From Nanobdellota archaeon (lineage in GTDB: Archaea; Nanobdellota; Nanobdellia; Pacearchaeales; GW2011-AR1): a stretch of 5,464 bases of DNA. The stretch lies in the NCBI GenBank assembly GCA_018830685.1, contig JAHJRR010000008.1, forward strand, positions 1-5,464, in the 5' to 3' direction. The position numbers were made by a program, and so were the translations under genes. The notes beneath the pieces were generated by a model that was not told where the DNA came from, did no database searches, and was given only the letters and a program-made list of their open reading frames with translations. Positions 1 through 4,795 of the stretch are shown piece after piece. How positions within the stretch are numbered: the stretch's first letter is position 1; each line of letters starts with the position of its first letter.

Positions 1-141
1 TCCTTTAGGTTTGGCTCAAGGCTGATTTCGGAAACTAAGGTTCCCCTTATCAACCCCTCCTTTAGGTTTGGCTCAAGGCTGATTTCGGAAACTAAGGTTC
101 CCCTTATCAACCCCTCCTTTAGGTTTGGCTCAAGGCTGATT
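1..141. repeat. Perfect 57-bp tandem repeat, at least 2.5 copies, cut by window edge
   Basis: Two complete copies (1-57 and 58-114) are identical base for base. A third copy matches for 27 bases (115-141) before the sequence diverges, two bases short of the stop codon of the neighbouring minus-strand gene. The left end of the array lies outside the window, so the copy number is a minimum. The unit is 57 bases, a multiple of three. One plus-strand frame stays open from base 1 to a TAG at 163-165 (19-residue period starting SFRFGSRL), and one minus-strand frame is also open through the array (period starting ISLEPNLK) but has no ATG. Each unit can form an imperfect stem between CCTTTAGGTTT and AAACTAAGG with two single-base bulges. 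The array may be the end of a repeat protein encoded on the plus strand or a non-coding minisatellite. The lack of any mismatch suggests recent expansion. Confidence 0.95.
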
Positions 142-142
142 A

Positions 143-583
143 TTAAAATCCACTTAAGAAATTAGATATTTCTGTTTTGAATAAGAATACCGATACAAGT
201 ATTCCAAGTAAGATTAATAATAGGAGAACTAGAACAATTGTTATAGCCTTTCCTGATGAATGTGGGGGGGTGCCATACGCTGATATTTTTTGCGTTGGAC
301 TTGGGGGCATTGTAGAGCCCGGAATTAATTGTTGGTAGCCCTGATTTGAAGAAGGTGCTTGTTGCAGGGGGGCTTGTGCAGAAGATTGAGGAAGTGATTG
401 TGGAATCGGATTCGTCGATTGTTGAACTGTTGGAAAAACTTGAGGAGCTTGTAAAATTCTTGCAGCATCCTCAATCTCCTCTTTAGTATAACCGGAATTA
501 AAAAAACTCATCATTGCCTTATCAAGAGTTTCGCCTTTTGCTAGCGCATATCTTAGACCTTCAACAATATCTTCTTTTGCCAT
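143..583 (-). CDS. Small tail-anchored membrane protein with Q/P-rich linker, function unknown
   Basis: This 146-residue protein has three visible parts. Residues 1-45 are charged and predicted helical, reading as three short helices (about 4-16, 20-30 and 33-44, the last beginning GYTKEEIEDAARIL). Residues 46-111 are a low-complexity linker rich in Gln, Pro and Ser. Residues 113-135 are one strongly hydrophobic segment of Ile, Leu and Val, followed by an 11-residue tail. There is no N-terminal signal peptide, so a C-terminal anchor with the helical domain in the cytoplasm is the likely topology. The ATG follows a TATA-like element by about 50 bases, and the gene ends in tandem TAA TAA immediately beside the 57-bp repeat array. 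Small proteins of this build recur in DPANN genomes, but I cannot name a family or function. The N-terminal domain may be a protein-binding helical module; that is a guess. Confidence 0.8.
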   Translation of the reverse strand: MAKEDIVEGLRYALAKGETLDKAMMSFFNSGYTKEEIEDAARILQAPQVFPTVQQSTNPIPQSLPQSSAQAPLQQAPSSNQGYQQLIPGSTMPPSPTQKISAYGTPPHSSGKAITIVLVLLLLILLGILVSVFLFKTEISNFLSGF

Positions 584-632
584 AAAAATAATTAGTTATT
601 ATTAACCCCTTTGTATTAGGATGGAGAGTTGG

Positions 633-640
633 TTTAAAAA
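633..640 (-). promoter_or_regulatory. Probable TATA box of the tail-anchored protein gene
   Basis: On the minus strand the element reads TTTTTAAA, about 50 bases upstream of the ATG at 583. Archaeal transcription usually starts about 25 bases after the TATA box, which predicts a short leader of about 25 bases. I see no convincing Shine-Dalgarno site directly before the ATG; AAAGGGG is too far upstream. Confidence 0.45.
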
Positions 641-709
641 TTATTTCTTTTGTTGGAGAGTATTAATGAGATAAAAATTACTTGCTCACTACGTTTGCAA
701 ATTAAGAGA

Positions 710-742
710 TAACAAAGTAAAATCATACAAGGTATTTTGTTA
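710..742. repeat. AT-rich inverted repeat, 10-bp arms with a 13-base loop
   Basis: The arms TAACAAAGTA (710-719) and TATTTTGTTA (733-742) pair over ten positions with one G-T wobble, leaving a 13-base loop. It sits about 50 bases past the stop of the broken minus-strand gene and about 70 bases upstream of the next gene's TATA element. It could be a transcript 3'-end structure or a protein-binding dyad. In AT-rich DNA a chance occurrence is possible. Confidence 0.4.
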
Positions 743-788
743 CGTTATTAATTATATCGATTGCCGAGCAGAGCGAGGCATTAACTCT

Positions 789-1163
789 TTATTTTCCTTG
801 CCTTTCGAACCAATCATTCACTCTTTCTCTATCTTCAGTAGTTACTTTTTGGATTTCGTAGAATTCTTTGGGAGAGATTATGCGATATCCTCTCCTAATA
901 AAAAAGTCTCTCTGCTTAAAACCGAATATCTCTTGTTTTTTAGAAGCATAATCCACTCCCGCAGTTATGCAAGCCCCTTCTCCTCCTAAAAAGTTAACTA
1001 ACTGCGTCGACAAACGTCTGCTGAGCCATGTCCACCCCCACATTCAATAACCCTCATTAACTCATTATAATCCTCTCTTTTTTCCAAAGGTCCAACATCT
1101 GTTTTTTTCCAATGGTTTTAACTTTAACCTTGGTTTTCTATCAACTATTTGTACTTGTTCCAT
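789..1163 (-). pseudogene. Broken small gene, frame disrupted at several points
   Basis: From the ATG at 1163 the first frame reads MEQVQIVDRKPRLKLKPLEK and then runs to a TAA at 1065-1067. Dropping one base from a 7-A run (1102-1108) opens a second frame reading TDVGPLEKREDYNELMRVIE. Dropping one base from a 5-G run (1035-1039) opens a third, reading GVDMAQQTFVDAV. After one more shift near 998-1005 the original frame resumes with LVNFLGGEGACITAGVDY and stays open to the TAA at 789. The last part is well behaved, ending in charged helical sequence (…ISPKEFYEIQK…, final residues RQGK). The distance from ATG to stop is exactly 125 codons, as expected for one gene of about 124 residues with balanced indels. 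The upstream TATA box looks intact. I do not recognise the family. Alternatives are homopolymer sequencing errors, or a shorter real gene of 84 codons from the ATG at 1043. The exact joins between frames are uncertain. Confidence 0.5.
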
Positions 1164-1183
1164 TAAATTGAAGATAATTAACA

Positions 1184-1194
1184 GTTTATAAAAA
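1184..1194 (-). promoter_or_regulatory. TATA box upstream of the broken minus-strand gene
   Basis: The minus strand reads TTTTTATAAAC, centred about 26 bases before the ATG at 1163. This is the expected distance for a leaderless archaeal transcript. It lies just past the RNase J stop, so the downstream gene would have its own promoter. Its intact spacing supports the ATG at 1163 as the ancestral start. Confidence 0.5.
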
Positions 1195-1214
1195 TTTATG
1201 TATTTTATTTGATA

Positions 1215-2627
1215 TCAATCAAATTTCAAAACTTTGCCGTTCGAAGAGAGATGTGAATTTTCTCCGAATTTATATCCAAATTCTGTAGCTAGTTCAATAA
1301 AAGGCGTTTCTTGTTGAAGGGACCCGTGAGAGGGAATCACATGTTTAGGTCGTACCATTCTTAACAAGTCCCTCATGTCTTCACGACTTCCATGCCCATG
1401 GACGTGAACGTCCGTTTGAATCCGGACACCAATTCTTTTCAATTTACTATCCATTTTTGCTCTCGCTGCAATATTTATTGGAACAGGAATTATCGAAGAT
1501 GAGAAAATCAAATTGTCTCCTTCTTTAAATTCAAAAGGGGTTTCTCCTCTCGCTATTCGGTCTAACATAGAATTTTCTTCTGCTTGATGTCCTGTACAAA
1601 CGACTAGATATTTATTCCGATTCTTGCCTATCTTTGCAAGAGTTGAGTTTATCTGTTTTCTGTATTTGACTAACTTGACTTTATTTTTGAAAGGACATTT
1701 GTTTATTCCTATTGCGACCTCTACATATTTATTTAGACTTCGCCCGAGGAAAATTATTTCTCTTCCGGTCTTCTTTGCAAATTCAACTATACTATTTAAT
1801 CGTTCAATGTGTGAAGAGAATGTTGTTATGAAAATCGCTCCCTTAGAATTTTGAACTTTTGAGATTGCATCTTCTAAAAGATGTCTTGCTACCGTTTCGC
1901 TTCCAGGCTTTTTCTCTGTGCTGGAATAAAGTGAATCCAAAACCAAAACCTTGATATTTTTTTTCCCAATTTCTTTCATCTTCTTATAGTTTGGAGGTTC
2001 ACCCATTGTTGGATGATTGTCAAATTTCAAGTCAAGTGCATAAAAGAAAATTCCTTTGGGGGTGTGAAGAGCTAAGAAAGTGCAGTCTAGTGTGGAGTGC
2101 GTCGTGTGAATAAAGTCTACCGTGTAAGAACCCGTTTTTCCCTTTATTGTTTGAGAAGAGTCTGGTTTAACAATTTTTAGAGGGTTGTTAAATTTTACTT
2201 TTTCATTCTTTAAAACTGTTTCAAGAAACTTCATAGTAAATGGTGAAGCATATATTGGAACATCAGGATATCTGTGTATCAAGTAAGGAACGGCTCCAAC
2301 GTGGTCGAGGTGTGCGTGGCCTATGAAAATTGCCCTGACCTTTTCCCTCCATCCTAGCTTGTCTAAAACTCTGTCGTCAGGTACTGCTCCAAATTCTCTT
2401 AATTTCCCCTCAGTGGGCAGAGGAGTTCTTCCTCTTGGACCAGAATCATTTTTAGATTTAGGATTATTTCTATTTCTTGAAGAATATTCTAGAAGGTCTT
2501 CTTCCTGAAGTTCAACTATTCCGGGAATGTTAAGACCCATGTCAAAAATAAAAACGTCCTCACCAACTTTCACGGCAGTCATATTCTTACCGACTTCTTC
2601 GTAACCACCTACGGTGCATATTTCCAT
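1215..2627 (-). CDS. rnj: Ribonuclease J, archaeal type (MBL/beta-CASP RNase)
   Basis: This 470-residue protein is a zinc-dependent nuclease expected in the cytoplasm. In studied archaea the family acts as a 5'-3' exoribonuclease in RNA maturation and decay. The N-terminal metallo-beta-lactamase core shows Asp29 (motif 1), the HxHxDH motif at 104-109 (GHAHLDHVGA), His177 in THSTLDC (motif 3) and Asp199 in ALDLKFD (motif 4). The beta-CASP part shows Asp231 in VLDSLYS (motif A), the TGHQAEENSMLDRIARG block at 345-361, a VHGHGS histidine pair (410, 412) and His434 in PSHGS. The length matches archaeal RNase J, without the C-terminal domain of bacterial enzymes. Residues 41-74 form a longer, basic, low-complexity insertion before the PDDR element. 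The start gives the usual family opening (VGGYEEVGKNMTAV), and the upstream in-frame extension has no alternative start codon. It is transcribed divergently from the exosome cluster. Confidence 0.95.
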   Translation of the reverse strand: MEICTVGGYEEVGKNMTAVKVGEDVFIFDMGLNIPGIVELQEEDLLEYSSRNRNNPKSKNDSGPRGRTPLPTEGKLREFGAVPDDRVLDKLGWREKVRAIFIGHAHLDHVGAVPYLIHRYPDVPIYASPFTMKFLETVLKNEKVKFNNPLKIVKPDSSQTIKGKTGSYTVDFIHTTHSTLDCTFLALHTPKGIFFYALDLKFDNHPTMGEPPNYKKMKEIGKKNIKVLVLDSLYSSTEKKPGSETVARHLLEDAISKVQNSKGAIFITTFSSHIERLNSIVEFAKKTGREIIFLGRSLNKYVEVAIGINKCPFKNKVKLVKYRKQINSTLAKIGKNRNKYLVVCTGHQAEENSMLDRIARGETPFEFKEGDNLIFSSSIIPVPINIAARAKMDSKLKRIGVRIQTDVHVHGHGSREDMRDLLRMVRPKHVIPSHGSLQQETPFIELATEFGYKFGENSHLSSNGKVLKFD

Positions 2628-2703
2628 TAATGATTTATCTAAAGACTTTTGCCCTTAACTCCAATTTAATTTGCCTCATTATGTTAATCTCCATAACCTC
2701 TTC

Positions 2704-2713
2704 TTTTATATTA
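2704..2713 (-). promoter_or_regulatory. Candidate TATA box for RNase J
   Basis: The minus-strand sequence TAATATAAAA is the best TATA match in the region upstream of the RNase J ATG at 2627. It implies a leader of about 50 bases, unlike the leaderless pattern of the neighbouring promoters, so the assignment is tentative. Confidence 0.28.
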
Positions 2714-2755
2714 GTTAGAATGAGCGGTTTAAAAAGTTTGAGTGTTTTGAGAAAC

Positions 2756-2763
2756 TATAAAAA
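2756..2763 (+). promoter_or_regulatory. TATA box of rnp2, leaderless spacing
   Basis: TATAAAAA begins 29 bases before the rnp2 ATG at 2785. With transcription starting about 25 bases from the box centre, the mRNA would begin at or next to the ATG. No Shine-Dalgarno sequence precedes the ATG; the bases are a pyrimidine-rich run, consistent with a leaderless transcript. Confidence 0.6.
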
Positions 2764-2784
2764 CATCTTTTTCCTTTTGATTTT

Positions 2785-3054
2785 ATGAAGTCGTTGAAAC
2801 CTACAATGCGTGAGAATAAGAGATATCTGCTTGTTAATGGGCGAGTTTCTGATGTGCAGAAAGCTATTCTTGAAGGTATTGGAACGATTGGAATGTCAAA
2901 AACGGGATTCGGTTGGGTGAAGAAAAACAAGGATAATGCTGTTGTTTATGTTAACAGGGAAATGGTTGATTCCGTTCGGGCGTGTTTTGCGATTTGGCCC
3001 GAGAGCATTTCTGTTGAGAGGGTTAGTGGGACGTTGAAAGGGTTGAGGAAATAG
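2785..3054 (+). CDS. rnp2: Ribonuclease P protein component 2 (Pop5/Rpp14 family)
   Basis: This 89-residue protein matches the archaeal RNase P subunit Pop5, which pairs with Rpp30 and supports the catalytic domain of RNase P RNA during 5' maturation of pre-tRNA. Family hallmarks are visible in order: the LKPTMRENKRYLLV opening (residues 4-17, like the PPTLRDKKRY start of known Pop5 proteins), a helix VQKAILEGIGTIGMSKTGFGWV (24-45), the strand NAVVYVNREMVDSVRACFA (51-69), and the near-terminal VSGTLKGLRK (80-89, the family's VSGTIKRLK block). It is short: the family is usually about 110-120 residues, and here the loops are trimmed and the tail stops right after the conserved VSGT block. Location directly before psmA is the standard archaeal order. 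A TATA box 29 bases upstream supports the ATG at 2785 and a leaderless message. The assignment rests on motif order and context together. Confidence 0.92.
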   Translation: MKSLKPTMRENKRYLLVNGRVSDVQKAILEGIGTIGMSKTGFGWVKKNKDNAVVYVNREMVDSVRACFAIWPESISVERVSGTLKGLRK

Positions 3055-3165
3055 CACCAAAAACCTTTTAAACGTTATAATTCTTTAGATTTCGGTTGAT
3101 AAGAAAGATAGTTACCGAGAATTAAAGTAGATTGAATTATTATACAATTCTCTAAAAATTTGAAA
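3055..3165 (+). promoter_or_regulatory. psmA promoter region with inverted and direct repeats
   Basis: This gap of 111 bases separates rnp2 from psmA in an otherwise tightly packed cluster. The proximal TATA-like box TTATTATAC (3137-3145) is centred about 25 bases before the ATG at 3166, so psmA is probably leaderless. The box is flanked by a perfect 7-base inverted repeat, GAGAATT (3117-3123) and AATTCTC (3146-3152). A related AATTCT element lies upstream at about 3080, following a second TATA-like CTTTTAAAC (about 3065-3073). The dyad could be an operator for a regulator of proteasome expression. Confidence 0.5.
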
Positions 3166-3897
3166 ATGGAAATGCCAACAGACATGCAACATCAAGCAAT
3201 GGGTTATGACCGAACTGCCACAATGTTTTCTCCTGAGGGACATTTGCTTCAGGTTGAATATGCAGAGAAAACGGTTAGGCTCGGAAGTGCGAGTATTGGG
3301 ATGGTTTGCTCTGATGGTGTGTTTATTCTTGCAGATAAGAGAATAAAAGATAAACTAATAGTTCAAAGTTCTGCTAATAAAGTTTACGAGATTGATTCAC
3401 ATATTATTTCGAGCGTCGCAGGAATTGTTTCTGACGCAAGGGTTCTTATCGAGAGATCGCAGGTTGTTGCGCAGCAGCATAGAATAACGTACGATTCTCC
3501 AATAGAGCCTGAATTGATAATCAAAGAGGTTGCGAACACAATGCAACAGTTTACACAATATGGGGGAGCTAGACCTTTTGGAGTTTCATTGATGATTGGG
3601 GGTATAAGGAATGGTCGCCCAGAATTATTTACAAGCGATATTACTGGAAATTACTTTTCATACTATGCAAATGCTATTGGAGAAGGGGATGAAAAAATAA
3701 GAGAGAGACTTCGTGAGAGCCACAAGCCAGATATGGAAATTAAGAAAGGTGTCAAATTGGCACTTGAAATGTTTGAAGACATACAAGGAAAGAATTTTGA
3801 GATTGATAGATTTGAGCTTGCTTACCTTAATTCTAAAGAGGAAAAATTAAAAAGGTTGGTTGGAAAAGAACTTCAGGAGTTCGCGAAATCAAATTAA
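3166..3897 (+). CDS. psmA: 20S proteasome alpha subunit
   Basis: This is the alpha subunit of the archaeal 20S proteasome, which forms the outer heptameric rings that gate substrate entry and dock ATPases such as PAN. With the ATG at 3166 it has 243 residues, typical for the family. Visible hallmarks are the gate motif YDR (14-16), the alpha signature FSPEGHLLQVEYA (21-33), ADKR (56-59), Lys72 in SSANKVYEID (by alignment to the Thermoplasma protein, the Lys66 that binds the ATPase C-terminal carboxylate), the GIVSDARVLIER block (86-97) and QYGGARPFGVSLMI (131-144). It lacks the N-terminal Thr of beta subunits, as expected. An upstream in-frame TTG (3160) and downstream ATGs (3172, 3184) are possible, but the TATA spacing and an N-terminus close to the usual length favour 3166. 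It follows rnp2 and ends one base before sdo1, the standard superoperon order. Confidence 0.97.
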   Translation: MEMPTDMQHQAMGYDRTATMFSPEGHLLQVEYAEKTVRLGSASIGMVCSDGVFILADKRIKDKLIVQSSANKVYEIDSHIISSVAGIVSDARVLIERSQVVAQQHRITYDSPIEPELIIKEVANTMQQFTQYGGARPFGVSLMIGGIRNGRPELFTSDITGNYFSYYANAIGEGDEKIRERLRESHKPDMEIKKGVKLALEMFEDIQGKNFEIDRFELAYLNSKEEKLKRLVGKELQEFAKSN

Positions 3898-3898
3898 A

Positions 3899-4573
3899 AT
3901 GACACAAACTACGGCAAGAATAAAGAAGTACGGGAATGATTTTGAAATTATTGTTGATTTGGATAAAGCAGTAAAGTTTAGAAAAGGTGACGAATCTGCT
4001 TCTGATTTTCTCGAGGGAAATAAGGTTTTTTCAGATTCAAAGAAAGGGCAAGTTCCGTCGAATAAAGACCTTGAAGAAGCATTTGGTACGACAGATGTTG
4101 ATGAAATTGCTAAAGTTATAGTTAAGGAAGGAGAAGTCCTTTTGACTCAAGAGTATAGGGAAGAAAAGAGGGACCAGAGTCTTAATCAAGTTATTAATTA
4201 TTTTGTTACAAATGCCGTTGACTCCCAAACTGGTCAGCCACACACCGAAGAGAGAATAAGGGGTGCCTTGAAAGAGGCCGGCGTGAATTTGAAAAATGTT
4301 CCTATTGAAAATCAGGCCAAAGAGATTCTTGAAAAATTGAGCAAAGTTATCCCAATAAAACTTGAAACGAAAAAAGTTAAGATTGTTATTCCCGCAGTTT
4401 ATACTGGAGGAGCATACGGGATTGTTAATGCATATAAAGAGGACGAGAAGTGGTTAGACAACGGAGACCTTGAGGTTCATGTTGCCGTTCCTTCGGGGGC
4501 TCTTTTTGATTTTTATGATAAATTAAACTCAATCACACATGGTGCGTGCGTTTCGGAAGAGGTGAAAGAGTAA
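3899..4573 (+). CDS. sdo1: Ribosome maturation protein Sdo1 (SBDS family)
   Basis: This 224-residue protein is the archaeal orthologue of human SBDS and yeast Sdo1, which work with the EF-2-like GTPase to release the anti-association factor aIF6 from new 50S subunits. The three domains of the family are all present. The N-terminal FYSH domain (about 1-88) ends in the conserved EGEVLLTQEYREE. The central helical domain (about 92-157) contains NAVDSQTGQPHTEERI, matching the family's VDP(Q)TG.PH motif. The C-terminal ferredoxin-like domain (about 158-224) includes KIVIPAVYTGGAYG. The ATG at 3899 gives the usual TARIKKYG opening and lies one base after the psmA stop. An upstream in-frame ATG inside psmA (3860) would add 13 residues not expected for the family. 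The nearest AGGAG (3875-3879) is too far upstream to be an ideal ribosome site, so translational coupling to psmA is likely. Confidence 0.96.
   Translation: MTQTTARIKKYGNDFEIIVDLDKAVKFRKGDESASDFLEGNKVFSDSKKGQVPSNKDLEEAFGTTDVDEIAKVIVKEGEVLLTQEYREEKRDQSLNQVINYFVTNAVDSQTGQPHTEERIRGALKEAGVNLKNVPIENQAKEILEKLSKVIPIKLETKKVKIVIPAVYTGGAYGIVNAYKEDEKWLDNGDLEVHVAVPSGALFDFYDKLNSITHGACVSEEVKE
4559..4565 (+). promoter_or_regulatory. Strong Shine-Dalgarno site before the 72-residue gene
   Basis: GAGGTGA matches the archaeal 16S rRNA 3'-end complement (AGGAGGTGAT) over seven bases and stops seven bases before the ATG at 4573. It lies inside the last codons of sdo1. It favours the ATG at 4573 over the upstream in-frame ATG at 4546. 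Confidence 0.75.
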
Positions 4574-4791
4574 TGAAACGGGAAGATATTCAATTTTTAT
4601 TGGAGAGACCAACTCTGGAAAGTAGCGCAGAAGGATTATTGGTTGGTGCGATAAAATATGAAGAATTGGGACAGTATAGTCTTGCCCAGATGGAATATAC
4701 TCGTGCAAGTCGATTACTTAAAAGAAACACAAATGAGAGATTGTGTCTTGATTCAAAAATCGTAGAAATGGAGGAAAGAGCTAGGAAGTAA
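4573..4791 (+). CDS. Small helical protein with one TPR-like motif, inside exosome superoperon
   Basis: The start overlaps the sdo1 stop by one base (TAATG), and a strong Shine-Dalgarno site sits seven bases upstream, so translation of this 72-residue protein is well supported. The whole chain looks alpha-helical: about 3-12, 18-32, 34-50 and a charged C-terminal helix at 55-72. Residues 19-52 fit the tetratricopeptide consensus well, with Leu22 (position 4), Gly25-Ala26 (7-8), Tyr29 (11), Gly33 (15), Tyr35 (17), Ala38 (20), Tyr42 (24) and Ala45 (27). An MIT-type helical hairpin is an alternative reading. There is no signal peptide, membrane segment or catalytic motif. Its position between sdo1 and rrp4, with four bases to the next start, implies co-expression with exosome and ribosome maturation factors; a role as a small adaptor protein is inference. 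I do not recognise an established family at this location. Confidence 0.8.
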   Translation: MKREDIQFLLERPTLESSAEGLLVGAIKYEELGQYSLAQMEYTRASRLLKRNTNERLCLDSKIVEMEERARK

Positions 4792-4795
4792 GATA

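Larger units (their letters stand above)
584..788. other. AT-rich intergenic region, no gene seen
   Basis: This stretch of about 205 bases between two minus-strand genes has no credible ORF, tRNA or rRNA. It holds the TATA-like element of the downstream gene near 633-640, an AT-rich inverted repeat at 710-742, and a locally GC-rich patch at 762-780 that can fold weakly (TGCC paired with GGCA). The patch lies directly after the stop of the broken minus-strand gene. Confidence 0.6.
2628..2784. promoter_or_regulatory. Divergent intergenic region between RNase J and rnp2
   Basis: These 157 bases separate two genes transcribed away from each other and must carry both promoters. The plus-strand TATA for rnp2 is clear at 2756-2763. 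For RNase J, a minus-strand TAATATAAAA (2704-2713) would give a leader of roughly 50 bases; a second AT-rich stretch near 2663-2675 is weaker. Another TTTAAAAAG element (plus, 2728-2736) could be an alternative box. No strong dyad or structured RNA is evident. Confidence 0.5.

Noticed and set aside
1..141. CRISPR array (26-27-base repeat alternating with a 30-31-base spacer, ending on a repeat)
   Set aside because: The would-be spacers are identical, so the whole 57 bases repeat as one unit. No cas gene is present and the unit does not resemble archaeal CRISPR repeats I know.
762..780. GC-rich patch TGCC…GGCA as an intrinsic terminator
   Set aside because: Only four outer base pairs and two inner pairs form, and no T-run follows in the minus direction.
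584..788. tRNA or structured RNA in the intergenic gap
   Set aside because: No cloverleaf, T-loop consensus or conserved RNA motif could be found by eye.
798..989. Plus-strand ORF opposite the broken gene
   Set aside because: It is the antisense of the more protein-like minus-strand sequence, with no promoter or ribosome site.
1209..1218. Palindrome TTGATATCAA at the RNase J stop
   Set aside because: It is ten bases in an AT-rich context, overlaps the stop codon, and has no partner site nearby; likely chance.
2635..2679. 14-codon upstream ORF before RNase J (MRQIKLELRAKVFR)
   Set aside because: It ends seven bases before the RNase J ATG, which is suggestive, but it is too short to support by composition and has no clear ribosome site.
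3160..3165. TTG at 3160 as the psmA start
   Set aside because: An ATG two codons later sits at the right distance from the TATA box and gives the usual N-terminal length; TTG is a weaker start.
3860..3898. ATG at 3860 as the sdo1 start
   Set aside because: It would add 13 residues unlike the family and overlap psmA by 38 bases; the ATG at 3899 gives the expected family N-terminus one base after the psmA stop.
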